Made by a program: the position numbers and the translations under genes
Shown here: positions 13,233 to 19,363 of the stretch, one piece after another
Layout of the letters: every line of letters starts with the position of its first letter
Numbering within the stretch: the first letter of the stretch is position 1
Source of the DNA: Actinomycetes bacterium
GTDB taxonomy: Bacteria; Actinomycetota; Actinomycetes; Actinomycetales; Actinomycetaceae
Reading direction: 5' to 3'
Length of the DNA stretch: 19,398 bases
NCBI GenBank assembly: GCA_023426345.1
Contig: JAFAAX010000031.1
Span: 1-19,398 of the forward strand
Notes under the pieces: generated by a model
Database searches by the model: none
The model's input: only the letters and a program-made list of their open reading frames with translations
Told to the model about the DNA's origin: nothing

Positions 13233-14549
13233 ATGGTCACCATTGCATTCATCGGCGCGGGAAGCGTCGTCTTCACCCGCGAGCTCGCCACCGACATCCT
13301 GCGCTACCCGGAGCTGTCCGATGTGCGCTTCGCCCTGTACGACATCGATCCCGAGCGGCTGTCGGTCGCGGCTCGGACCGTCGAGCAGGTGAGCAGGCAG
13401 CTCGGCGCCGCGGCCCAGGTGGTGGCCACGCTGGACCGCCGCGAGGCGCTCGCGGGAGCGGACTTCGTCGTCGACATGATCCAGGTCGGAGGCATCGACG
13501 CCACCCTGAAGGACCTGGAGATCCCGGCCCGATTCGGTCTGCGCCAGACGATCGGCGACACGACCGGCGTGGGCGGGGTCTTCCGCGCCCTGCGCACGTT
13601 CCCGGTGCTGACCGACATCGCGCGCGACATGATGGAGATCTGCCCGGACGCCTGGTTCCTCAACTACACGAATCCCATGGCGATGAACGTGTGGTGGGCG
13701 TCCGTGGTCGCCCCGGAGCTCAAGACCGTCGGCTTGTGCCACAGCGTGTACTGGACCGCCCACGATCTGGGCGAGCTGATCGGCGTCCCCGTCGAGGAGA
13801 CCACCTATCGCGCGGCCGGCGTCAACCATCAGGCCTGGCTCCTGGAATGGAAGAGGAACGGCGAGAGCCTCTACCCGCTGCTGCGGGACAGGATCCGCGA
13901 GGACCCCGGGATGGAGCGCCGCGTGCGCGTCGAGATCTTCCGCCGCATCGGCTACTACCCGACGGAGACCAGCGAGCACTCCTCGGAGTACCTGCCGTGG
14001 TTCCTCCGCTCCGATGAGCAGATCGAGCGCTATCGCCTGACCCCGCTGGAGTACGCGCAGATCAGCCGCGACAATGTGGCGGAGTTCGAGCAGACCGAGC
14101 GGATCCTTGACGCGGGCGGCGACCTGGAGCTCGACGACAGCGCCAGCGAGTACGCCCCCCAGATCATCCACTCCCTGGTCACGGGGACCGAGCGCGAGAT
14201 CCACGTCAACGTCCCCAACAGGGGCCTCATCGACAACCTGCCCCAGGGCGCCGTCGTCGAGGTCCCCGCCCGCGTCGACGCGCATGGGGTCCATCCGATC
14301 GCGATGGGGTGCCTGCCGGTGCAGTGCGCCGCCCTCAACCAGCCGTATCTGTCGGTCAACCGGCTCACAGTGGAGGCGGCGCGCACCGGGAACCCGCAGT
14401 TGATCAGGCAGGCCGTCCTGATGGACGCCAACGCGAATTCGACGCTGACGCCCCGTCAGATCTGGCAGCTGTGCAACGAGATGGTCGCCGCCCACGGCGA
14501 TCTGCTCCCCGCGCCCCTGCGGGCCCAGATCTCGCCGGACAGGCTCTGA
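13233..14549 (+). CDS. NAD-dependent glycoside hydrolase family 4 (alpha-galactosidase-like)
   Basis: A 438-residue GH4 enzyme. This family uses NAD+ and a divalent metal to oxidise C3 of the sugar and eliminate the aglycone, in the cytoplasm. IAFIGAGSVVFTREL (residues 4-18) is the dinucleotide-binding start. NYTNPMAMN includes N147, CHSV at 169-172 supplies the metal ligand Cys169, and GVNHQAW has His199, the usual second metal ligand. The Cys-His-Ser form points to the MelA/alpha-galactosidase side rather than to 6-phosphoglycosidases, which fits ABC import of unphosphorylated sugars. The residue after CHSV is Tyr, not the Gln of E. coli MelA. The ATG at 13233 is the only in-frame start matching the domain; its ribosome site (GAGG, 2 bases off) is weak. 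With GH114 next door, an alpha-galactosaminide substrate is possible but unproven; ordinary alpha-galactosides are the conservative reading. Confidence 0.93.
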   Translation: MVTIAFIGAGSVVFTRELATDILRYPELSDVRFALYDIDPERLSVAARTVEQVSRQLGAAAQVVATLDRREALAGADFVVDMIQVGGIDATLKDLEIPARFGLRQTIGDTTGVGGVFRALRTFPVLTDIARDMMEICPDAWFLNYTNPMAMNVWWASVVAPELKTVGLCHSVYWTAHDLGELIGVPVEETTYRAAGVNHQAWLLEWKRNGESLYPLLRDRIREDPGMERRVRVEIFRRIGYYPTETSEHSSEYLPWFLRSDEQIERYRLTPLEYAQISRDNVAEFEQTERILDAGGDLELDDSASEYAPQIIHSLVTGTEREIHVNVPNRGLIDNLPQGAVVEVPARVDAHGVHPIAMGCLPVQCAALNQPYLSVNRLTVEAARTGNPQLIRQAVLMDANANSTLTPRQIWQLCNEMVAAHGDLLPAPLRAQISPDRL

Positions 14550-14572
14550 CGGACACCCCGAGGAGGAGCGGC

Positions 14573-15460
14573 ATGGTGAGCGCACCGACATCGCGGTTCG
14601 CGGGTCTGTCCGCGGCCGCGCTCCTCCTCGGGGTCCTCGCGGCCGCATCCCTGTCCGCCTGCGGGCAGCAGCGGAGCGCCGTACCGCCGACGTCCGGGGC
14701 GACGCCCGACCTGCCGCCGGTCTCCGGCGTCTTCGACTACCAGCTGGGAGGCGCGTCCGATGCCGTCGACGTCGACGGAGAGCCGGTGCGCCCCGACGTC
14801 GTGGTCCGCGATTCGACGGCGCCTCCCCTGGAGGGCGCGTACAGCATCTGCTACCTGAACGGCTTCCAGACGCAGCCGGACGCGGCGGAGCACTGGCGGA
14901 CCGAGCATCCTGACTTGCTCCTGCGGGATGAGGGCGCCACACCGGCCGCCGACCCGGACTGGCCCGACGAATTCGTCTTGGATCCCACGACCCCCCGGCA
15001 GCGCGAGGGCATCTTGGCCGTCGTCGGCCCGTGGATCGACGCCTGCGCGTCCGCGGGATTCCAGGCCGTCGAGTTCGACAATCTGGACAGCTGGACCAGA
15101 TTCGACGGGGTGGACCGCGCGGGGGCCGTCGAGCTGGCGCAGGCGTATGTGGACCGGGCGCACCGGGTGGGCCTGGCCGCGGCCCAGAAGAACACGGCGG
15201 AACTGGGCACCGACGGGCGCGACCTCATCGGTTTCGATTTCGCGATCGCGGAGTCCTGCGCGGTCTGGGGCGAGTGCGGCGGCTACGGCGACGTGTACGG
15301 CGATCACGTCCTCGACATCGAGTATCCGGAGGAGCTCGCCGATGCGGGAATGACGTTCGCAGACGTCTGCGCGTCGAGCGACCGGGCTCCGCTGACCCTC
15401 CTGCGCGACCGGGATCTGGTTCCGCCGAGCGCGGAGGGCCACGTCTTCGACTGGTGCTGA
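14573..15460 (+). CDS. GH114 endo-alpha-1,4-polygalactosaminidase-like lipoprotein
   Basis: A 295-residue exported lipoprotein: basic start, hydrophobic stretch, lipobox LSAC with Cys30, then a Pro/Ser-rich linker to about residue 50. The catalytic part resembles family GH114 (TIM barrel): FDYQLGG (54-60) at the first strand, SICYLNGFQTQ (91-101), GFQAVEFDNLDSWTRF (162-177), AAAQKN (202-207), FDFAIAESCAVWGEC (221-235) and LDIEY (247-251). Asp169 and Glu227 sit where the family has conserved acidic residues. Known GH114 enzymes cut alpha-1,4-linked galactosamine in polygalactosamine, fungal galactosaminogalactan and Pel. The CYLNGFQTQ strand differs from the more common CYxSAG-like version, so the specificity may be shifted. 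AGGAGGAG lies 4 bases before the ATG, and the gap to GH4 is only 23 bases, so the two form one operon. At the cell surface it would supply oligomers to the importer. Confidence 0.87.
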   Translation: MVSAPTSRFAGLSAAALLLGVLAAASLSACGQQRSAVPPTSGATPDLPPVSGVFDYQLGGASDAVDVDGEPVRPDVVVRDSTAPPLEGAYSICYLNGFQTQPDAAEHWRTEHPDLLLRDEGATPAADPDWPDEFVLDPTTPRQREGILAVVGPWIDACASAGFQAVEFDNLDSWTRFDGVDRAGAVELAQAYVDRAHRVGLAAAQKNTAELGTDGRDLIGFDFAIAESCAVWGECGGYGDVYGDHVLDIEYPEELADAGMTFADVCASSDRAPLTLLRDRDLVPPSAEGHVFDWC

Positions 15461-15462
15461 TC

Positions 15463-15496
15463 GCCGGTCCGGCGCCTTCGCAAAGCCCCGGACGGC
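15463..15496 (+). terminator. Hairpin after the GH114 gene
   Basis: GCCGGTCCGG (15463-15472) pairs with CCGGACGGC (15488-15496) with a one-base bulge. It starts 3 bases after the stop codon. No T tract follows, so this is a candidate only. Confidence 0.35.
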
Positions 15497-15615
15497 GGTC
15501 TTCGGGGTCCCGCGGACCTTCCCGGGGCCGCGTCTCCGACGGCTCCCGGCCGTCGGTTTCGTGCCCGTCGCGGAGTCCCCCTCGACGTGGGCGGCCCCGC
15601 GCACGGGACGGCAGG

Positions 15616-15641
15616 TCCGCGCGGGGCGCCGCCCTCGTCAA
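15616..15641 (+). repeat. Dispersed intergenic repeat, copy A
   Basis: A 26-base unit starting TCCGCGCGGGGCGCCGCCCT that matches copy B at 24 of 26 positions. It lies in the 348-base gap between GH114 and azlC, in which I see no gene; apart from the hairpin and repeats nothing else stands out. Confidence 0.6.
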
Positions 15642-15714
15642 CCAGAGTGGGAACCGAACTCGCGACGGAAGAGAACCGAAGTCGGCTCCAGAAGGGGCGC
15701 GGCGCCACTGGCGT

Positions 15715-15740
15715 TCCGCGCGGGGCGTCGCCCTCGTCGA
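15715..15740 (+). repeat. Dispersed intergenic repeat, copy B
   Basis: Second direct copy, 99 bases after copy A, differing at two positions. Its core CGTCGCCCTCGTCGAT resembles the inverted copy C near 17327, and copy A's core recurs near 19335. Confidence 0.6.
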
Positions 15741-15796
15741 TCGAGGGCCGTCTCCCGTTCAGCGGACGCGGGCGGCGCGCCCGACGGCGAGGGTGG

Positions 15797-15802
15797 CACG
15801 AT
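15797..15802 (+). promoter_or_regulatory. -10-like element for azlC
   Basis: CACGAT ends exactly 6 bases before the GTG at 15809, the same geometry as the elements before the acetyltransferase and ClC genes. No Shine-Dalgarno sequence precedes the GTG. Confidence 0.33.
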
Positions 15803-15808
15803 CGGATC

Positions 15809-16621
15809 GTGGACCGCCGTCACGAGATCGCCCGGGGACTGCGTCTCTCCCTCCCTGCGGGGCTGGGCCTGTTCCCGTTGGGCGTGGCGTTCGGGATGCT
15901 GGTCATCCAGGACGGCCTGGAGTGGTGGGTGGCGCCCGCGCTGTCGATCTCGGTGTACGCCGGATCGGTGGAACTGCTGCTGGCGAGCATGATCGCCACC
16001 GCGACGCCGCTGGCCACGGTCGCCCTGACCGTCCTGCTGGTGAACTTCCGGCACGTGTTCTACGCCTTCTCCTTCCCCCGCCAGGTGATCAGCGGGCGAT
16101 GGGCCCGCCTGTACTCGACCTATGCGCTCACCGACGAGTCCTTCGCCACCGCCGCCGCCCATCCCGACGGCTGGACGGCGCCGCGCCTGCTCACGGTCCA
16201 GATCGCGTTCCAGTGCTATTGGGTCGGGGGAGGCCTGGTCGGCGCGGCCGTGGCGTCCCTGCTGGCGCGTCCGATCCGCGGCCTGGAGTTCGCGCTGGTC
16301 GCGCTGTTCCTCACCCTGGCGCTGGATGCCTGCCGGACGCGCGAGCAGATCCCCTCGCTGGTCCTGGCCGCCGGCGCGTTCGGCGTCGCCGCATGGGCTG
16401 CGCCGGGGAACCTCATCTTCGCGTCGATGGTGGTGTTCGTCCTGGCGCTCGCGGTGCGCTTCGTGGCGTCCTCAGGGACGAGGACGGCCCCTCGTGGCTC
16501 GGCGGCTGCGACCGCGAGCGGTGCGCGCGCCCGCGAGGGCGCGGCGGCTGCCGATGCCGGAGACGGGCGGGATCGCAGTGCTGCGATCGGCGGCGGAGAC
16601 GGGCGGGAGGACCGCCGATGA
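15809..16621 (+). CDS. azlC: AzlC-family branched-chain amino acid exporter, large subunit
   Basis: A 270-residue membrane protein. From residue 5 it follows the AzlC pattern: RGLRLSLPAGLGLFPLGVAF, then SISVYAGSVELL and LLVNFRHVFYAFSF, a highly typical family block, with about six to seven helices. With AzlD it exports branched-chain amino acids and analogues in characterised bacteria. The GTG at 15809 is preferred: the longer open frame upstream is arginine-rich and passes through the intergenic repeats. After the last helix (near residue 220) about 50 residues of Ala/Gly/Arg-rich tail follow, longer than the usual protein end. The stop overlaps the azlD start (ATGA at 16618-16621). Nothing ties the pair to the sugar locus. 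Confidence 0.9.
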   Translation: MDRRHEIARGLRLSLPAGLGLFPLGVAFGMLVIQDGLEWWVAPALSISVYAGSVELLLASMIATATPLATVALTVLLVNFRHVFYAFSFPRQVISGRWARLYSTYALTDESFATAAAHPDGWTAPRLLTVQIAFQCYWVGGGLVGAAVASLLARPIRGLEFALVALFLTLALDACRTREQIPSLVLAAGAFGVAAWAAPGNLIFASMVVFVLALAVRFVASSGTRTAPRGSAAATASGARAREGAAAADAGDGRDRSAAIGGGDGREDRR

Positions 16622-16977
16622 TGCCCTCCCCGGTCCATCTGCTCGCGGTGCTGGCGATCGGTTTCGCGATCACGTTCGCACTGCGGGCGGTCCCGTTCGC
16701 GATCCTGGCTCCCCTGCGCGAATCGCGCCTGGTCGCGGCGCTCGCCCGCTGGATGCCCGCCGGGATCCTCGCGATCCTCGCGGCTGCGACGTTCCTGCCC
16801 ACAGCCGGTGTCACCGCGGGCGCGGGCGGATTCACGGTGGATCAGGCGCTGCTGTGGAAGGGAGCCGTGGCGGCGGTCGTGACCGTGATCGCGCACCTGC
16901 TCAGCGGACGGCGGACGCTGGTGAGCGTCGGCCTGGGCACCCTGACGTTCGTCGTCCTGGTGAACCTGGCGTCCTGA
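16618..16977 (+). CDS. azlD: AzlD-family branched-chain amino acid exporter, small subunit
   Basis: A 119-residue hydrophobic protein with three to four helices. ALRAVPFAILAPL near residues 21-33 and RWMPAGILAILAAATFLP (45-62) are hallmark AzlD segments. It is the obligate partner of AzlC. Two adjacent ATG codons (16618 and 16621) are both possible; GGGAGGA lies 6 bases before the first, and the first overlaps the azlC stop. The difference is one methionine. Confidence 0.9.
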   Translation: MMPSPVHLLAVLAIGFAITFALRAVPFAILAPLRESRLVAALARWMPAGILAILAAATFLPTAGVTAGAGGFTVDQALLWKGAVAAVVTVIAHLLSGRRTLVSVGLGTLTFVVLVNLAS

Positions 16978-16990
16978 CCGGGCGGGTGAT

Positions 16991-17072
16991 GCGCGAACAG
17001 TGCGTCGCAATGCGAGATCGACCGTTGCGACCTCATGTTCCACCACCACGGTGAAAGAAATTGAGGTCGCAA
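16991..17072. repeat. Inverted copies of a TTGCGAC 16-mer
   Basis: Three versions of one 16-mer alternate in direction: TTGCGACGCACTGTTC (minus, ending at 17010), TTGCGACCTCATGTTC (plus, 17025-17040) and TTGCGACCTCAATTTC (minus, 17057-17072). The last two form perfect 12-base arms, GTTGCGACCTCA at 17024-17035 and its complement at 17062-17073, around a 26-base loop. The first and second can pair instead through GTCGCAA/TTGCGAC. It follows azlD and may also act as its terminator. Confidence 0.6.
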
Positions 17073-17182
17073 CGCGGGACCAGACGTTCCCACCTTGTGT
17101 TCCCGCGTCAGCGGGGCCGTCGTCACCGGAGTCGGAACTCCGGCGGGGCTCCGCCCGCCGGCGCGGTGGGAAGGTAGCGCGC

Positions 17183-17233
17183 GGAAATTAGAGGCGTCAC
17201 GAGCCCGTTCGCGTCGTGACGCCTCCAGTTTCC
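17183..17233. repeat. 20-base inverted repeat with GAGGCGTCACGA arms
   Basis: The left arm at 17183-17202 and right arm at 17214-17233 match at 18 of 20 positions, including a perfect 12-base GAGGCGTCACGA/TCGTGACGCCTC core around an 11-base loop. It would form a strong hairpin on either strand. No gene occupies 16978-17431. Confidence 0.7.
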
Positions 17234-17277
17234 CCGCATGGCGCGCGATATCTGGGGCGTCGCGGGCACAGCGGCAC

Positions 17278-17295
17278 CGTGACGCCTCTGATTTC
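17278..17295 (+). repeat. Third copy of the GACGCCTC motif
   Basis: CGTGACGCCTCTGATTTC repeats the right arm of the preceding inverted repeat, with a few differences. It stands alone, without a nearby inverted partner. Confidence 0.5.
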
Positions 17296-17326
17296 GCGTG
17301 GCGACCTGCCGCGCACGGACCTGCCC

Positions 17327-17360
17327 CATCGACGAGGGCGACCCCGCTCGCGGGAACACG
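17327..17360 (-). repeat. Dispersed intergenic repeat, copy C
   Basis: An inverted copy relative to A and B, with core ATCGACGAGGGCGAC shared with the complement of copy B. It lies downstream of the aldo/keto reductase. Confidence 0.45.
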
Positions 17361-17377
17361 GGTCCGCGGAGGGGCGC

Positions 17378-17401
17378 CGGCCCCCGCGCGAGCCGGGGCC
17401 G
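17378..17401 (-). terminator. Hairpin downstream of the aldo/keto reductase
   Basis: CGGCCCC (17378-17384) and GGGGCCG (17395-17401) form a 7-bp GC stem about 30 bases beyond the stop of the minus-strand gene. There is no T tract. Confidence 0.35.
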
Positions 17402-17431
17402 TCCTCGTCAGTGTTGGGCCGGGAGGGCGCG

Positions 17432-18292
17432 TCAGCGCTGCGAGGCCTGATGGGGGTGCGACGGATCGGTGTCGGGCAGGGCCGCCAGGGTGCGGACCTC
17501 GTCCTCGGTGAGCTGGAAGTCCAGCTGGGCGTTGGCGCGGATGTGGTCTTCGGAGGTGGCCTTGGGCAGGGGCAGGACGCCGGAGTCGATCGCGAAACGG
17601 ATCGCGACCTGCGCCGGCGTGACATCGTGCGCGGCCGCCACCCCGGCGATGGTGGAGTTCGCCAGCAGACCGCCGGTGGCCAGCGGCGAGTACGCCTCCA
17701 CGACCATGCCGTGCGCCTGCGCGAACGCCGTGTTCTCGGGCTGCGTGAAGCCGACGTAGGAGAGGATCTGGTTGACGGCGGGCGCGATGTCGGCGTGGTC
17801 GAGGATGTTCCGCATGTCGTGGACGGCGAAGTTGGAAATGCCGATCGCGCGGATCTTGCCCGCGGCCAGGGCCTCCTCCAGGGCGCTCCAGGCCGCCAGG
17901 TTACCGGCGTCGTCGGACTGGTCGGGCGTGCTCCACTGCCACGGCGCGTGGATGAGATAGAGGTCCATGTGGTCCAGGCCCAGGTTCGCCAGGCTCTCGT
18001 CGACCGTGGCGGCCGCGCCGTCGTGCGTCTTGACCTGGGCCGGCAGCTTCGAGGTGACGAAGACGTCCTCGCGCGCCAGGCCCAGGTCGCGCATGGCGGC
18101 GCGGACCGCGCGGCCCACCGAGGCCTCGTTCCCGTAGGCATTGGCCGTGTCGACGTGGCGGTAGCCGAGGTCCAGCGCCTGCTCCACCGCGCCCTGCGTC
18201 TGCGCCCCCTCGGGCATCTGCCACGTCCCGAATCCCACCTTCGGGATCATGACGCCGTTGTTCAGGGTGAAGGTCTCCGTCAGAACGCCCAT
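17432..18292 (-). CDS. Aldo/keto reductase (2,5-diketo-gluconate-reductase-like)
   Basis: A 286-residue NADPH-dependent oxidoreductase with the complete AKR catalytic tetrad: Asp48 and Tyr53 in HVDTANAYGNE, Lys82 in VTSKLP and His115 in LYLIHAP. IGISNF and the late PLPKATSEDHIRAN segment (the usual IPKS-like cofactor site) complete the fold. Family members reduce aldehydes, ketones or keto-sugars; the closest feel is the DkgA/morphine-dehydrogenase-like group. The length is normal. AGGAG lies 6 bases before the ATG at 18292. It stands alone on the minus strand, with a possible -10 at 18344-18349. Confidence 0.94.
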   Translation of the reverse strand: MGVLTETFTLNNGVMIPKVGFGTWQMPEGAQTQGAVEQALDLGYRHVDTANAYGNEASVGRAVRAAMRDLGLAREDVFVTSKLPAQVKTHDGAAATVDESLANLGLDHMDLYLIHAPWQWSTPDQSDDAGNLAAWSALEEALAAGKIRAIGISNFAVHDMRNILDHADIAPAVNQILSYVGFTQPENTAFAQAHGMVVEAYSPLATGGLLANSTIAGVAAAHDVTPAQVAIRFAIDSGVLPLPKATSEDHIRANAQLDFQLTEDEVRTLAALPDTDPSHPHQASQR

Positions 18293-18343
18293 CGTGTGCT
18301 CCTCGTGTCGGTCGCGGCGTGCGCCGATTGCTCGGTCCCGTCC

Positions 18344-18349
18344 ATTGTC
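18344..18349 (-). promoter_or_regulatory. Possible -10 element for the aldo/keto reductase
   Basis: GACAAT on the minus strand lies about 50 bases before the start, leaving room for a short leader with the AGGAG site. The 11-mer CAATGGACGGG that contains its end is repeated exactly upstream of the methyltransferase (19329-19339). The rest of 18293-18521 shows nothing recognisable. Confidence 0.3.
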
Positions 18350-18521
18350 ACGCGGCGCCGGCGGGCGCGCGCGGCGCAGGTACCGACAGTCGCTCCGAAT
18401 GCGGGAGGAGGAGCGCGCAAGGTCTGCCTCGACGGATCAAGACCTCACCCCGAGACCGCCGGGCTTCCGGTTTCAGTTCCATCGGACTTCGTCCGCTCGC
18501 AGATCGCAGCCGCCACTGCGC

Positions 18522-19310
18522 TCACGGCCGCCGGGCGACGCAGAGTCCCGCGGTGCACGGCAGGTGATAGACGCCGTCCGTCAGGCGCGGCGCCAGCCCC
18601 TCCGCGGCCAGGCCGGTGACGCGCCCGCGCGTGGCCTCGTCCTGCGCGAGGAAACGCTCGCCCGTCGACCCGATCCCCGCGTTGAATCCCAGCCACAGGG
18701 CCTCGGGCCTGATGTCCCAGGTCCACCCGATCTCCTCCGCCGCATCGACGTCGAGGCCTGCGGCCTCCGCGATCGCGCGCATCCCGCCGGGCGTGCGCGG
18801 GAAGTCGAGCTCGGCGGGCAGTCCCGCACCGGCCGGGGACGCCGCCCCAACCTCTAACAGCGCCTCGGAGACGGCTCGGACATGGGGCGGCGGTGTCGTG
18901 GTCCAGATGGTGAAGAGGATGAGTCCCCCCGGCCGGACGGCGCGAGCCAGCCCGCGCAGGCCGGCGCGCGGGTCGGGGATGTGGTTGACGACGAAGTTCG
19001 CGACCGTCACGTCGAAGGCGCCGTCCGCAATGCCGGGGAGGTCGGGCAGCCCGGCGTCGAGGATCAGCGCCTCGCCCGCGGTCGCCTCCCGGGCGAGTGC
19101 CCTCATCCCGGGATCGGGGTCGCAGGCGGTCACGGCCATCCCGCGGCGCACCGCTTCGGCGGCCAGGCTCCCGTCCCCGCACCCGACGTCCAGCAGCAGG
19201 GTTCCCGGCTGCCCGCCCACGCGGTCCAGCAGGTCCGGGATCGCGCCGGCGCACAGGGTCGCGAAGGAACTCCGGTATGCGAGAGCCTTGTCGCTCCAAG
19301 TCGTGGTCAT
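18522..19310 (-). CDS. SAM-dependent class I methyltransferase
   Basis: A 262-residue Rossmann-fold methyltransferase. TLLLDVGCGDGSLA (residues 37-50) is motif I, which binds S-adenosylmethionine; ACDPDPGM (62-69) is motif II, with the acidic residue for the ribose; FDVTVANFVVNHIPDP (99-114) is the post-II segment of Methyltransf_11/25-type small-molecule methyltransferases. The ATG at 19310 is preferred, with GGAGG 9 bases upstream; an in-frame ATG at 19319 lies only one base after GGAGG, and one at 19337 lies before that site. The acceptor is unknown: the C-terminal half gives no clear clue. It sits just inside the low-quality right edge. Confidence 0.9.
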   Translation of the reverse strand: MTTTWSDKALAYRSSFATLCAGAIPDLLDRVGGQPGTLLLDVGCGDGSLAAEAVRRGMAVTACDPDPGMRALAREATAGEALILDAGLPDLPGIADGAFDVTVANFVVNHIPDPRAGLRGLARAVRPGGLILFTIWTTTPPPHVRAVSEALLEVGAASPAGAGLPAELDFPRTPGGMRAIAEAAGLDVDAAEEIGWTWDIRPEALWLGFNAGIGSTGERFLAQDEATRGRVTGLAAEGLAPRLTDGVYHLPCTAGLCVARRP

Positions 19311-19334
19311 GCCGCTCATCCTCCCAGACCCGTC

Positions 19335-19360
19335 CATTGACGAGGGCGGCGCCCGGCGCG
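19335..19360 (-). repeat. Dispersed intergenic repeat, copy D
   Basis: Contains TTGACGAGGGCGGCGCCC, 18 bases identical to the complement of copy A. It lies just upstream of the methyltransferase, pointing into it, and includes the possible -10 (GTCAAT on the minus strand at 19336-19341). Confidence 0.5.
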
Positions 19361-19363
19361 CAG

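Noticed and set aside
12285..14942. An 885-codon minus-strand frame covering the regulator and the opposite strand of GH4
   Set aside because: Only the last 270 residues have family sequence and a proper ribosome site. The rest is the shadow of the GH4 gene, which has complete motifs on the plus strand.
15630..15670. A tRNA-like segment around GGGAACCGAACTCGCGAC
   Set aside because: A T-arm-like string is visible, but no acceptor, D-arm or anticodon stem can be assembled on either strand.
15561..15992. Arginine-rich open frames in the gap before azlC
   Set aside because: They overlap repeats, lack ribosome sites and have the composition of out-of-frame high-GC DNA.
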